NCBI RefSeq assembly: GCF_020510665.1 | Contig: NZ_CP075187.1 | Span: 2,656,501 to 2,720,500, forward strand | DNA: 64,000 nucleotides | Direction: 5' to 3' | From: Dechloromonas denitrificans | GTDB taxonomy: Bacteria; Pseudomonadota; Gammaproteobacteria; Burkholderiales; Rhodocyclaceae | In this document: positions 49,808 through 60,181 of the stretch, one piece after another | Position numbering within the stretch: the first letter of the stretch is position 1 | Layout: every line of letters starts with the position of its first letter | Made by a program: the position numbers and the translations under genes | Notes under the pieces: model-generated | The model's input: the letters and a program-made list of their open reading frames with translations, nothing else | Database searches by the model: none | Told to the model about the DNA's origin: nothing

Positions 49808-50329
49808 TCAAACCATGCCGAGCAAGCCCAGCCCGGCGCCAGCCGCAATAAACCAAAGTGGATGCAACTTCAGGCGAAGGTTGGCGACGACCGTCAGCAT
49901 CACCAAGCCCCAGGCAGCCCAGCCAAAACCGGCGGCCTGGGCAATCAGCGTTGCGCCGGAAAAAATCAAGCCTACCGCCAGCGGCGCCACGCCGAGGCTG
50001 ATCGCCTTTTGCCAACGCGCACCGGCAAAGCCCTCCCAGCGGTCGATCAACAAATAAATCAGAATGCTCATCGGCAGACACATGGCCAGCGTCGCGGCCA
50101 GAGCACCGGCCAGCCCGGCGATTTCCCAGCCGATCAGCGTGACAACCAGCACATTGGGCCCGGGCGCAGCCTGGGCGATGGCGTAGAGATGGGTAAAAGT
50201 TGCGTCGTCCAGCCAGTGATGATTTTCGACAACGACGCGATGCATCTCCGGCAGCAGCGCCGTTGCGCCACCGAAAGCGACACAAGACAGCAAGGCAAAC
50301 TCAAGGAAAAGCTCGATCGCGAGACTCAT
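49808..50329 (-). CDS. Chromate transporter, second half (ChrA family)
   Basis: A 173-residue, about six-helix protein with CVAFGGATALLPEMHRVV and AAPGPNVLVVTLIGWEIAG, one repeat unit of the CHR family. Short-chain ChrA proteins work as pairs. It overlaps the first-half gene by 4 bases. It may export chromate or transport another oxyanion. Confidence 0.88.
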   Translation of the reverse strand: MSLAIELFLEFALLSCVAFGGATALLPEMHRVVVENHHWLDDATFTHLYAIAQAAPGPNVLVVTLIGWEIAGLAGALAATLAMCLPMSILIYLLIDRWEGFAGARWQKAISLGVAPLAVGLIFSGATLIAQAAGFGWAAWGLVMLTVVANLRLKLHPLWFIAAGAGLGLLGMV

Positions 50330-50871
50330 TTTTGCCCCAGCTTCCAGTAAGCCAGCAGGCCGGATAGCAGCAAACCACCCAACATCACGCTCGGCATCGG
50401 CCAGCGCAGGCCGGCAATGGCTAGCGCGGTCAACGCCGTAAAAGGCAGGAAAAGCCTTTTATGTTTCAACGCCCCGCCCATCCGCCAGGCCATGGCAAAG
50501 AGCAAGCCGCAGCCGACCGCGGCAATGCCACGCAACATCGACTGGGCCAGCGGAAGACTCCCGTAGCGGTCGTACAGCATGGCCAGCAACAGGACGATGG
50601 CAAACGGCCCGGCCAGCAGCCCGAGCGGAGCAACGACCGCACCGGCCAGCCCTTGATAGCGCTTGCCAACGACCACCGCCAGGTTGATCACGTTCGGCCC
50701 CGGCAAAAACTGGCACAAGCCAAGCTGGGCATTGAACTCTTCGGCGCTCATCCAGCGGCGCTCTTCAACCAGCATGCGCCGGGCAAAAGGCAGCACCCCG
50801 CCAAAACCGGAGAGGCCGACCGATGAAAATCCCAAAAAAAGCGCCCGGAGGTCCGGGCGGCTTGGGGGCAT
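50326..50871 (-). CDS. Chromate transporter, first half (ChrA family)
   Basis: A 181-residue membrane protein with SVGLSGFGGVLPFARRML and LGLCQFLPGPNVINLAVVVG, the other CHR repeat. The start is assigned to ATG 50871, which lies beyond the hisD stop at 50903; further upstream in-frame ATGs at 50937 and 50958 would overlap hisD. It is coupled to the second half by a 4-base overlap, and forms a two-gene chromate transporter inserted behind hisD. Confidence 0.88.
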   Translation of the reverse strand: MPPSRPDLRALFLGFSSVGLSGFGGVLPFARRMLVEERRWMSAEEFNAQLGLCQFLPGPNVINLAVVVGKRYQGLAGAVVAPLGLLAGPFAIVLLLAMLYDRYGSLPLAQSMLRGIAAVGCGLLFAMAWRMGGALKHKRLFLPFTALTALAIAGLRWPMPSVMLGGLLLSGLLAYWKLGQK

Positions 50872-50902
50872 GTCAGTTGCTGCGGTCAACGGCAGAACAA
50901 GG

Positions 50903-52204
50903 TCAGTTTTCGAGCCGGAACTCGGCTGATTTGGCATGGGCCGGCAGACCTTCGCCATGCGCCAGCGTCGAGGCGATACGCCCCAGCGTTTGCGCCCCGG
51001 CTTGCGAAACCTTGATCAGGCTGGTCCGCTTCTGGAAGTCATAGACACCCAGCGGCGACGAGAAGCGCGCACTGCCGGAAGTCGGCAACACGTGATTCGG
51101 TCCGGCGCAGTAATCACCCAGCGCCTCGGAGGTGTAGTGACCGATGAAGATGGCGCCGGCATGGTGAATCTTGGCCACCCATGGATCAGGATCGGCCAGC
51201 GCCAGCTCCAGGTGCTCCGGCGCAACGCGATTGGCGATGGCTACCGCCTCTTCCATATCGCGCACCAGAATGAAAGCACCGCGATTGGTCAGCGAAGTTT
51301 CGATCACTTCACGACGCGGCATGGTCGGCAGCAGTTTTTCGATGCTGGCCTGCACCTGCTCAATGAAAGCGGCATCGGTAGAGATCAGGATCGACTGGGC
51401 CAGTTCGTCGTGTTCAGCCTGCGAGAACAGATCCATCGCCACCCAGTCCGGATTGCCCGAGCCATCCGCGACCACGAGAATTTCGGACGGGCCGGCGATC
51501 ATGTCGATGCCGACAATACCGAACACCCGACGCTTGGCGCAGGCGACGTAAGCATTGCCTGGACCAACGATCTTGTCGACTTGCGGAATTGTCCCCGTAC
51601 CGTAGGCCAGCGCACCGACCGCTTGCGCACCACCGATGGTGAACACGCGATCAACGCCGGCCAGACAGGCCGCCGCCAGCACCAGCGCATTCTTTTCGCC
51701 GCCCGGCGTCGGGACGACCATGATCAGTTCCTTGACGCCAGCCACCTTGGCCGGAATCGCGTTCATCAGCACCGACGAGGGATAAGCCGCCTTGCCACCC
51801 GGCACATAAAGGCCGACGCGGTCGAGCGGCGTAATCATCTGGCCCAGCGTGGTTCCGTCGGCTTCGGTATAGGACCAGCCTTCCAGACGCTGATTCTCGT
51901 GATAGACGCGAACGCGCTGCGCCGCAGCTTCGAGTGCTTGACGCTGCTCAGCCGGCAAGCCATCGAGTGCCGCCTGCATTTCGGTCCGGGACAATTCGAG
52001 ATCGGCCATGCCGCCGGCGGAAAGGCGATCGAAGCGGTTGCTGTACTCGACGACCGCTGCGTCACCACGCGCCTTCACATCGGCCAGAATGCCGATTACG
52101 GTACGCTCGATGCCTTCATCCTGCGCCGCCTCGAAAGCCAGCAGCGCATCCATTTTTGCCTTGAAATCGGCGTCGACCGTAGCAAGTCGTTTGATCGCGA
52201 CCAT
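50903..52204 (-). CDS. hisD: Histidinol dehydrogenase
   Basis: A 433-residue NAD-dependent zinc enzyme for the last two steps of histidine synthesis. [52 protein letters not shown] and the C-terminal [20 protein letters not shown] (with zinc and catalytic histidines) are clear. hisG is 5 bases upstream. Length matches the family (about 430). Confidence 0.97.
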   Translation of the reverse strand: MVAIKRLATVDADFKAKMDALLAFEAAQDEGIERTVIGILADVKARGDAAVVEYSNRFDRLSAGGMADLELSRTEMQAALDGLPAEQRQALEAAAQRVRVYHENQRLEGWSYTEADGTTLGQMITPLDRVGLYVPGGKAAYPSSVLMNAIPAKVAGVKELIMVVPTPGGEKNALVLAAACLAGVDRVFTIGGAQAVGALAYGTGTIPQVDKIVGPGNAYVACAKRRVFGIVGIDMIAGPSEILVVADGSGNPDWVAMDLFSQAEHDELAQSILISTDAAFIEQVQASIEKLLPTMPRREVIETSLTNRGAFILVRDMEEAVAIANRVAPEHLELALADPDPWVAKIHHAGAIFIGHYTSEALGDYCAGPNHVLPTSGSARFSSPLGVYDFQKRTSLIKVSQAGAQTLGRIASTLAHGEGLPAHAKSAEFRLEN

Positions 52205-52209
52205 AGGAA

Positions 52210-52854
52210 TTACTTCTCCACCGCCTGTGCGAAGGCATCGATAATCGGTTGCAGGGTTTCGCGCTTGACCTTGAGCGAGGCCTGGTTGACCACCAGGCGT
52301 GACGAAATGCCCATAATGTCCTCAACCGCAACCAGCTTGTTGGCTTTCAGCGTGCCACCGGTCGACACCAGGTCGACAATCGCATCGGCCAGGCCGGCCA
52401 GCGGCGCCAGCTCCATCGAGCCGTAAAGCTTGATCAGGTCGATATGAACGCCCTTGCTGGCGAAATGTTCGCGCGCCATCTTGGTGTACTTGCTCGCCAC
52501 CTTGAGGCGAGCGCCCTGACGGACGGCATTTTCGTAGTCGAAACCTTCCGGCACGGCGACCATCATCCGGCACTTGGCGATATTCAGGTCGAGCGGGGCA
52601 TACAAGCCTTCGCCGCCATGTTCGATCAAGACATCCTTGCCGGCCACGCCGAGGTCGGCCGCGCCATACTGGACGTAGGTCGGGACATCGGTCGCCCGCA
52701 CGATGACGACGCGCACATTCGGCTTGTTCGTCTCGATGATCAGCTTGCGCGAGGTTTCCGGGTTTTCGGTCGGAACGATCCCTGCCGCAGCCAGCAGCGG
52801 CAGGGTTTCGTCAAAGATGCGGCCCTTGGAGAGGGCAATGGTGATGGTCGTCAC
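52210..52854 (-). CDS. hisG: ATP phosphoribosyltransferase, short form
   Basis: A 214-residue catalytic subunit without the regulatory C-terminal domain (short HisG). [32 protein letters not shown] and [17 protein letters not shown] (PRPP-binding loop) are seen. Short HisG needs the HisZ regulatory partner, which is not in this window. First gene of the hisGD unit. Confidence 0.95.
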   Translation of the reverse strand: MTTITIALSKGRIFDETLPLLAAAGIVPTENPETSRKLIIETNKPNVRVVIVRATDVPTYVQYGAADLGVAGKDVLIEHGGEGLYAPLDLNIAKCRMMVAVPEGFDYENAVRQGARLKVASKYTKMAREHFASKGVHIDLIKLYGSMELAPLAGLADAIVDLVSTGGTLKANKLVAVEDIMGISSRLVVNQASLKVKRETLQPIIDAFAQAVEK

Positions 52855-52898
52855 TGGGGCTCTTGCTAAAAAGGCGAAAGCGCCATTTTAGCAGAGCC

Positions 52899-54179
52899 CT
52901 AGAGATAGCCGAGGTGGCGCGGCAGCCAAAGTGCCAAATCAGGGACAAATGTGACCAGCATCATCGTCCCGGCCATCGCGGCAACCATCCACAGAACCCA
53001 GGGCACGGTCGACTCCATCGACACACCTGCCATCCGGCAAGTGACCATCAGATTCACGCCCAGCGGCGGATGGAACTGACCCAGCGCCATGTTCATCGTG
53101 ATGATCACGCCAAACCAGACCAGATCCCAGTTGAAATGAATGGCGATCGGAATGAGCAGCGGCAGGAAGATGAAATAGATCGAAATCGCATCGAGGAACA
53201 TCCCGGCAATCAGCAAAAGAAGCTGAATGCTGAGCAACATCGGCACTTCCGACAAACCGGTACCGAGCAAGGCGGCGGCCAGATGATCGAATGTCCCGAG
53301 CGTATTGCTCGCCCAGGCAAAAACACTGGCCAGCGCAACGACGGTCAGAATCACCGAAGAAATTTCAGCCGACTCGACCAGCACCTGGTAGACCTCTTTC
53401 CAGGTCAGCGTCCGGTAAATCACCATGCCGACCAGCAAGCCATAGAACACGGCAACCACCGCCGCCTCGGTCGGGGTGAAGAAGCCGCTGCGCATGCCGC
53501 CAAGGATGATGACCGGGGCCAGCAAGCCCCAACCGGCTTCCTTCAGGCTTTGCCAGAACGGGGGACGAGGTTCGCTTGGCGCGGCTTCGAAATCGTTCTT
53601 GACCGACAACCACCAGGCAACCAGGATCAGCGTCAAGCCGGACAAAATGCCGGGAATCATCCCCGCGGCAAACAAGGCCGGAACGGAAGCCTGCGGCACC
53701 AGCAAACTGTAGATGACGAAGGCAATCGATGGGGGGATCAGGATATCCGTCGATCCCGCGGCCGCAATCACGCCAGCGGTAAAGGAACGTGGATAACCCG
53801 CCTTGAGCATCGACGGCAGCATCACGGCACCGACAGCCGCCGAATCGGCCGGTCCGGAACCGGAAATTCCGCCAAGGATCATGGCCACCAGAATCGCCAC
53901 AATCGCCAGACTGCCACGCCGCTGACCCACCAGGGCCGATGCAAAACGGACGATGGTCGCCGCCACCCCGGCCTTCTCAAAGATCAGGCCGGCGATCACG
54001 AAAACCGGAATCGCCATCAGCGGGTATTTCGCAATGCCGGTATAAACATTGGTTGGCAAGGACATCATGCCCAAGCCCGACAGAGCGACCACCGCCGTCC
54101 CAGCCAGCCCCATGGCCACAGCCAGCGGCACGCCGGAAAGCATCAGGACGACAAAGATGCCGAAGAGTATCCAGTCCAT
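52899..54179 (-). CDS. TRAP transporter large permease subunit (DctM)
   Basis: A 426-residue membrane protein of the DctM family, with about 12-13 helices. It begins MDWILFGIFVVLMLSGVPLAV. LPTNVYTGIAKYPLMAIPVFVIAGL, GGISGSGPADSAAVGAVMLP and GQFHPPLGVNLMV are diagnostic. It catalyses sodium-driven uptake of a carboxylate with DctQ and DctP. The start 54179 overlaps the dctQ stop (ATGATGA); the ATG at 54182 is one codon further and closer to the AGG than usual. Confidence 0.95.
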   Translation of the reverse strand: MDWILFGIFVVLMLSGVPLAVAMGLAGTAVVALSGLGMMSLPTNVYTGIAKYPLMAIPVFVIAGLIFEKAGVAATIVRFASALVGQRRGSLAIVAILVAMILGGISGSGPADSAAVGAVMLPSMLKAGYPRSFTAGVIAAAGSTDILIPPSIAFVIYSLLVPQASVPALFAAGMIPGILSGLTLILVAWWLSVKNDFEAAPSEPRPPFWQSLKEAGWGLLAPVIILGGMRSGFFTPTEAAVVAVFYGLLVGMVIYRTLTWKEVYQVLVESAEISSVILTVVALASVFAWASNTLGTFDHLAAALLGTGLSEVPMLLSIQLLLLIAGMFLDAISIYFIFLPLLIPIAIHFNWDLVWFGVIITMNMALGQFHPPLGVNLMVTCRMAGVSMESTVPWVLWMVAAMAGTMMLVTFVPDLALWLPRHLGYL

Positions 54180-54664
54180 CATTGACCTCCCCGCCGCAGC
54201 ACGGCAAGCAGGCGCAATACGATAACGACCGACAGGATCGGCAGCCAGACCGTGTAAATCCACTGCGGCACGCCGAGCGACGGAGATGTCACCTCGAAAT
54301 CAAAGTCATCCCAGGCCATGAAAACGCCATACCAGGCCAGCAAGCCAAACATGACCAACGAACAGAGTGCGGCAAAGCCCCGGACGAAGCGCTGGAACTG
54401 GGGTTTGCGGTCGACAAAGAAAGTGATCGCAATATGGTGATTGGTCGCAAAGGCATGCGAAGCACCGATCAACGTCATGACCACCATCAGCGCGACGGAT
54501 ATTTCCTCGGTAAAGGCAAAGGAAATATCCGTGAAATAGCGCACCAGCACGTTGGCCATCGTCAACAGGCATAACAACCCCATCGACGCGGCCATCAGGA
54601 AACGCTCGACCGACTCGAGCGTTAATTTGCCGCCGGAAACGGCGGCATCATTATTGTCGTTCAT
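54179..54664 (-). CDS. TRAP transporter small permease subunit (DctQ)
   Basis: A 161-residue four-helix protein with the family stretch VLVRYFTDISFAFTEEISVALMV and GASHAFATNHHIAITFFVDR. The start ATG 54664 lies 7 bases after the dctP stop and the gene overlaps dctM. It is the small component of a dctP-dctQ-dctM operon. Confidence 0.92.
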   Translation of the reverse strand: MNDNNDAAVSGGKLTLESVERFLMAASMGLLCLLTMANVLVRYFTDISFAFTEEISVALMVVMTLIGASHAFATNHHIAITFFVDRKPQFQRFVRGFAALCSLVMFGLLAWYGVFMAWDDFDFEVTSPSLGVPQWIYTVWLPILSVVIVLRLLAVLRRGGQ

Positions 54665-54671
54665 CAGTCTC

Positions 54672-55691
54672 TCAACGCTTGGCGATAGCCGATTCAGCCT
54701 TCTTGACCAGATCGGCGCCAATGGTTTTCGACCACTTGTCGTACACCGGGCGGGTTGCCTGGACAAACGCAGCCCGCTGCTCGCTTGTCGGATGGGTCAC
54801 CGTCACACCCTGCGCCTCGATCTGCTTGAGCACCGCGTTATCGCTACCGGCGATTCCCTTGCGGGCCTTGTCGACATTCTCGCGCGCAGCCTGCAACGCA
54901 GCCTGACGCACCGCTTCACGGTCAGCGGGCGTCCAGCTTGCCCAAACCTGCTTGTTCACGACAAAAATCAGCGGATCAGCAACGTAGTGCCAAAGCGTCA
55001 AATACTTCTGTCCCACGGTCGACAAGCGTGCAGCGACAAAAACGGAAAGCGGATTTTCCTGGCCGTCGACCGCGCCGGAAGCCAGGGCCGGCTGAGCATC
55101 AGCCCAGCTCATCTGGGTTGGATTGGCACCCAGCGCTGAAAACGTTTCGTTATAGAGCGGCGAACCGACTACACGGAACTTCATCCCCTTCATATCAGCG
55201 GGAGAAGCGATCGGGCGCTTCGAGTTGGACATTTCACGGAAGCCGTTTTCGCCCCAGGCCAGCGGAACGACCTCGCGTTTTTCAAGCACGGCAAACAGAT
55301 CCTTGCCGACATCACCCTGCGTCAAGGCATCGATCGCCTTGTAGTCAGGCATCAGGAAGGGCAGCGAGAACAGGTTCAGCTCCTTGACCTGCGGCGACCA
55401 GTTGATCGTGGAGCCAATCGACATATCGATCACCCCTTGGCGTATCGCGGTGAATTCACGCGTCTGATCGCCCCCCACCAGCGAGTTGCCGGAATAAAGT
55501 TTGATATTGATGCGCCCCTGGGTTTTTTCCTTGACCAGTTCGATCCAGCGCTCACCGGCCTGCCCCCAGGTAAAAGCCGTCCCCAGCGTTGTGGAAAGGC
55601 GGTATTCGGCTCGATAACTCTGCGCCTGAGCGGCGCCGCTGAGCAGCACACACGCTGCGGCAATGGCGGTCATGAAGTTTCTGCGTTGCAT
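54672..55691 (-). CDS. TRAP transporter periplasmic binding protein (DctP)
   Basis: A 339-residue periplasmic binding protein. Its signal peptide ends near AQAQ-SYRAEY. ELIKEKTQGRINIKLYSGNSL-type N-terminal features, GWGENGFREMSNSKRPI-like LAWGENGFREMSN, MKFRVVGSPLYNETFSALG and the Arg/Asn ligand region GAVDGQENPLSVF are typical. A dicarboxylate or keto-acid ligand is likely but not specified. A strong AAGGAGA ribosome-binding site sets the start at 55691. First gene of the operon, separated from cspA by a bidirectional terminator region. Confidence 0.93.
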   Translation of the reverse strand: MQRRNFMTAIAAACVLLSGAAQAQSYRAEYRLSTTLGTAFTWGQAGERWIELVKEKTQGRINIKLYSGNSLVGGDQTREFTAIRQGVIDMSIGSTINWSPQVKELNLFSLPFLMPDYKAIDALTQGDVGKDLFAVLEKREVVPLAWGENGFREMSNSKRPIASPADMKGMKFRVVGSPLYNETFSALGANPTQMSWADAQPALASGAVDGQENPLSVFVAARLSTVGQKYLTLWHYVADPLIFVVNKQVWASWTPADREAVRQAALQAARENVDKARKGIAGSDNAVLKQIEAQGVTVTHPTSEQRAAFVQATRPVYDKWSKTIGADLVKKAESAIAKR

Positions 55692-55774
55692 TGTTGTCTC
55701 CTTGCTGTGGGGTGAAGCAAGGATTATCGGTGCCAGCCATGCCATGCGCAATAAAAAGCACCATGCGTAAACGC

Positions 55775-55801
55775 AAAAAAGCCCGGCGAACCGGGCTTTT
55801 T
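55775..55801 (-). terminator. Terminator of cspA
   Basis: GCCCGG (55781-55786), loop CGAA, CCGGGC (55791-55796), with A6 on the left and T5 on the right. On the minus strand it lies 24 bases past the cspA stop and is followed by a T-run. The A/T flanks make it potentially bidirectional. Confidence 0.85.
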
Positions 55802-55824
55802 ACTAGCTTGCGCTATCGCTTGGC

Positions 55825-56031
55825 TTATTCCACCGGGCGAATGTTGGCAGCTTGCTTGCCCTTCGGGCCGGTAACGATGTCGAACGTTACCTTTTGGTTC
55901 TCGGCCAGGCTCTTGAAGCCATTGCCTTGAATTGCGGAGAAGTGAGCGAACAGGTCTTCGCCGCCTTCAGACGGGGAGATGAAGCCGAAGCCTTTAGCGT
56001 CGTTGAACCACTTAACGGTACCATTTGCCAT
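55825..56031 (-). CDS. Cold-shock domain protein (CspA family)
   Basis: A 68-residue single cold-shock domain protein: [20 protein letters not shown] (RNP1 KGFGFI) and [11 protein letters not shown] (RNP2). It binds single-stranded nucleic acid and acts as RNA chaperone. ATG 56031 is the standard start; a three-codon extension to 56040 is not supported. The roughly 180-base gap upstream is consistent with a long regulatory leader. It is monocistronic, with its own terminator. Confidence 0.95.
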   Translation of the reverse strand: MANGTVKWFNDAKGFGFISPSEGGEDLFAHFSAIQGNGFKSLAENQKVTFDIVTGPKGKQAANIRPVE

Positions 56032-56215
56032 TTTTAGCATCCTTGGTAAAAAATATACAAGTGGGTAACGAATTACCCGGGAAATACGAGATCAAGACCG
56101 AGGAGCTGGCAAACCGAAAAGCTGGCAACTAAAAGCTGCTAGCCGGGTACGGCGTAGGCACAAAACACTGCCTGGAAATCCCGAAGCCCGGAGTATGGGG
56201 CCGTCTTACGAATAA
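56032..56215 (-). other. Probable cspA promoter and leader region
   Basis: There is no ORF of note in this stretch between murA and cspA. On the minus strand it contains AGCTTTTCGGTTTGCC- and AGCTTTTAGTTGCC-like short imperfect repeats (around 56108-56135), compatible with alternative pairing. Leaders of this type in csp genes fold in a temperature-dependent way; here it is inferred from position only. Confidence 0.35.
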
Positions 56216-56244
56216 TGCAAAGGTATTTTGCCCAACTGGAGCGG

Positions 56245-56266
56245 TCGACCGGGGAAACCCGGTCGA
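56245..56266 (-). terminator. Stable hairpin downstream of murA
   Basis: TCGACCGGG (56245-56253) pairs perfectly with CCCGGTCGA (56258-56266) around a tetraloop (GAAA in one orientation). It lies about 20 bases past the murA stop. There is no T-run, so it may stabilise the mRNA end or act in Rho-dependent termination. Confidence 0.45.
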
Positions 56267-56286
56267 TTCAGCGCAGAAACAACAGC

Positions 56287-57778
<1,492 letters not shown>

Positions 57779-57782
57779 ATTT

Positions 57783-58535
57783 TTAAGCTCTAAGTTTCCA
57801 GCCACGCTTGAGCAGGTTCAACGTCAAAAACGTGACTGCAGCAAAACTGGCTACGACGACTGCGAGACTGGTTTCGGGCGCCACATCGGAGACGCCAAAA
57901 AACCCGTAACGAAAGCCGTCAATCATGTAAAAAACGGGATTGTAATGCGACACACGCAGCCAGAATGTAGGCAATGTGTAAATCGAGTAGAAGACACCTG
58001 AAAGCATGGTCAGCGGCATGATCAGAAAATTCTGGAAGGCAGCCAGCTGATCGAATTTTTCCGACCAGATGCCGGCAATCATGCCCAACGCACCAAACAA
58101 GGCACCGCCAAAGACAGCAAATGCAAGAATCCAGAAGGGGGCCACAACTTTCAACTCGGCAAACCAGATCGTTGCCAGCAAGACCCCCAGACCAACCATC
58201 AAGCCACGAAGCAATGCGGCAAGAACATAAGCCCCGAAAAAGGCACCATAAGGAATCGGCGGCAGCAGGACAAAGACGATCGAGCCCGTGATTTTTGCCT
58301 GAATCAGACTGGAAGATGAATTGGCAAAGGCATTTTGCAATATCTGCATCATGACGAGACCAGGCACCAGGAAAGTTGTATAGCGGACGCCATGCACGAG
58401 TACATGCTCATCAAGGACATGCCCAAAGATCAGCAGGTAGAGCAGCGCCGTCAGCACAGGCGCGCCGACGGTCTGGAAGGCAACCTTCCAGAAACGGAGC
58501 AATTCCTTGTAGAAAAGCGTCCAGAAACCGATCAC
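57783..58535 (-). CDS. ABC-2 type transporter permease
   Basis: A 250-residue six-helix permease. It starts MIGFWTLFYKELLRFWK, with VPGLVMMQILQNAFANSSSSL and GVFYSIYTLPTFW, as in ABC-2 exporters of the NodJ/DrrB type. It overlaps the ATPase gene by 4 bases. Placed between mlaB and ibaG, it is not part of the core Mla system; substrate unknown. Confidence 0.92.
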   Translation of the reverse strand: MIGFWTLFYKELLRFWKVAFQTVGAPVLTALLYLLIFGHVLDEHVLVHGVRYTTFLVPGLVMMQILQNAFANSSSSLIQAKITGSIVFVLLPPIPYGAFFGAYVLAALLRGLMVGLGVLLATIWFAELKVVAPFWILAFAVFGGALFGALGMIAGIWSEKFDQLAAFQNFLIMPLTMLSGVFYSIYTLPTFWLRVSHYNPVFYMIDGFRYGFFGVSDVAPETSLAVVVASFAAVTFLTLNLLKRGWKLRA

Positions 58536-59251
58536 TGATTCATCGTCCGGACAAAAACATCTTCCAGCGTTCCACCTGGATGGGCTGCCATCAAGTTGGC
58601 CGTGCTATCGAGCGCAATGAGTCGCCCCTGTTTCATCAGGGCCAGCCGGCCGCAAAGGGCTTCGGCCTCTTCAAGATAGTGGGTCGTCAAAATAATGGTG
58701 TGACCTTCGTTATTCAAGCGACGAACGAATTGCCACAAGCCCTGACGCAATTCAACATCAACGCCTGCGGTCGGCTCATCAAGCACGATGACTGGCGGTT
58801 TATGCACCAGCGCCTGCGCAACCAGCACACGGCGCTTCATGCCACCCGACAGACGACGCATATTCACATCTGCCTTGCCCGTCAAATCAAGGTTTTCGAG
58901 AATCTCATCGATCCAGTCATCATTTTTTCGAATACCGAAATAGCCTGACTGGATTTTGAGCGTTTCACGCACACTGAAAAAGGGATCAAACACCAACTCC
59001 TGCGGCACAACGCCCAACATGCCGCGCGCCAGACGAAAGTCGTCAATGACATCATGCCCAAGCACCTTGATGGTGCCGGAGTCAGGCCGGACAAGACCGG
59101 CCAAAGAAGAGATCAGGGTTGTTTTTCCCGCACCGTTCGGGCCAAGCAGGCCAAAAAACTCCCCTTGCGCGATGTCGAGCGAAATCCCGTCCAGCGCCTT
59201 CAGGGAGCCAAAATGCTTAACGACATCAGTAAAGGAAACTGCAGCGGTCAC
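58532..59251 (-). CDS. ABC transporter ATP-binding protein (ABC-2 partner)
   Basis: A 239-residue ATPase. Walker A LLGPNGAGKTTLIS, signature LSGGMKRRVLVAQAL, Walker B VIVLDEPTAGVD and the switch histidine in TTHYLEEAE are intact. The start is probably GTG at 59251 (VTAAVSFTDVV), with GAGGGC upstream; extension to 59335 would overlap mlaB. It would energise the adjoining ABC-2 permease, likely a lipid or polymer exporter. Confidence 0.93.
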   Translation of the reverse strand: MTAAVSFTDVVKHFGSLKALDGISLDIAQGEFFGLLGPNGAGKTTLISSLAGLVRPDSGTIKVLGHDVIDDFRLARGMLGVVPQELVFDPFFSVRETLKIQSGYFGIRKNDDWIDEILENLDLTGKADVNMRRLSGGMKRRVLVAQALVHKPPVIVLDEPTAGVDVELRQGLWQFVRRLNNEGHTIILTTHYLEEAEALCGRLALMKQGRLIALDSTANLMAAHPGGTLEDVFVRTMNQ

Positions 59252-59261
59252 AGCAACGCCC

Positions 59262-59543
59262 TCAAGCGAGGGGCAGCAGTTCGGCAACGCCGTACAGCTC
59301 AGCCAGCGAACGAACTCCGGCCGGAATATTGGCAAATCGAACGGTCGACCGCGACAATTCAGCCGCCCGCAACCAGCCGAGCATAACGGCTAAAGCCGAC
59401 GAATCCGCTTCCCTCACTTCGGCAAAGTCGAAAACATCTTCCCCGGCCTGCAAAGCAGAACGGCCTGCTTCAAGCAGGCCGCGCGCATTGGCCATGACAA
59501 GGGGCACCTTGACCACAAGGCGCCCGGCCTGACGTTCGATCAT
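59262..59543 (-). CDS. mlaB: STAS domain protein MlaB
   Basis: A 93-residue STAS-domain protein. The motif EADSSALAVMLGWLRAAEL is the conserved STAS helix with the MlaB-type serine/threonine. MlaB binds MlaF and stabilises the MlaFEDB complex. It overlaps mlaC by 4 bases. Confidence 0.85.
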   Translation of the reverse strand: MIERQAGRLVVKVPLVMANARGLLEAGRSALQAGEDVFDFAEVREADSSALAVMLGWLRAAELSRSTVRFANIPAGVRSLAELYGVAELLPLA

Positions 59544-60172
59544 TTCTTATCCGCCTTGCCCTGGCCGGACTCCAAGGATTTGTTTTTGGCTGAAATCGTC
59601 GAAATCAAACCATCCAGTCCGCCATTGCGTACTTCTTGAGCGAACTGATCGCGGTAGTTCGTCACCAGACTGATCCCAGCCACCGTCATGTCGTAAACTT
59701 TCCAGCCGGCATCGAGCTTTTCCAGACTGTAGTCAATCTGAACGGGTTTACTACCCGGCTGAAGCACTTCGGTCCGAACCAGAACATCGGTCTCGCCAGC
59801 AGCCATTTTGAATGGCTTGTAGACCAGTTTCTGGTTTTTATAGCCAGTCAGTGCATTGGCATAGGTACGCACCAGCAGGGTCTTGAATTCTGCCGCCAAC
59901 TGCTGCTGCTGCTGGGCATTGGCTTTTTTCCAGTCCTTGCCAACAGCCAGGGCTGTCATGTGCTGAAAATTGAAATGCGGCAATACCTTTTTCTCGACGA
60001 GGTCGATTACCTTCTGGGTGTTGCCACTCTGGATATCCTTGTCGGACCGGATAATCTCGAGGACTTCAGACGAGACTTGCTGGACCAGCACATCGGGAGC
60101 CTCCTGCGCCAGGACGGAGGTCGCAAAAAACACGGAGGCAACAAAAGCAAAAACTTTTTTCATGGTGTTCAC
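59540..60172 (-). CDS. mlaC: Periplasmic phospholipid shuttle MlaC
   Basis: A 210-residue protein with an N-terminal signal peptide (cleavage about SVLA-QEAPDV) and the Ttg2/MlaC domain: LVEKKVLPHFNFQHMTALAVGKDWKKA, LLVRTYANALTGYKNQ, WKVYDMTVAGISLVTNYRDQF. It carries phospholipids between MlaA and MlaFEDB. The gene lies 9 bases after mlaA. Confidence 0.95.
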   Translation of the reverse strand: MNTMKKVFAFVASVFFATSVLAQEAPDVLVQQVSSEVLEIIRSDKDIQSGNTQKVIDLVEKKVLPHFNFQHMTALAVGKDWKKANAQQQQQLAAEFKTLLVRTYANALTGYKNQKLVYKPFKMAAGETDVLVRTEVLQPGSKPVQIDYSLEKLDAGWKVYDMTVAGISLVTNYRDQFAQEVRNGGLDGLISTISAKNKSLESGQGKADKK

Positions 60173-60181
60173 AATGGAGAA

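Noticed and set aside
49808..50871. Frameshifted single chromate transporter gene
   Set aside because: The two halves overlap by 4 bases with proper start and stop, and short-chain CHR pairs are a known natural arrangement.
52863..54185. Plus-strand 440-codon frame
   Set aside because: It is antisense to dctM and rich in His, Arg and Gln, typical of a mirror frame of a membrane protein.
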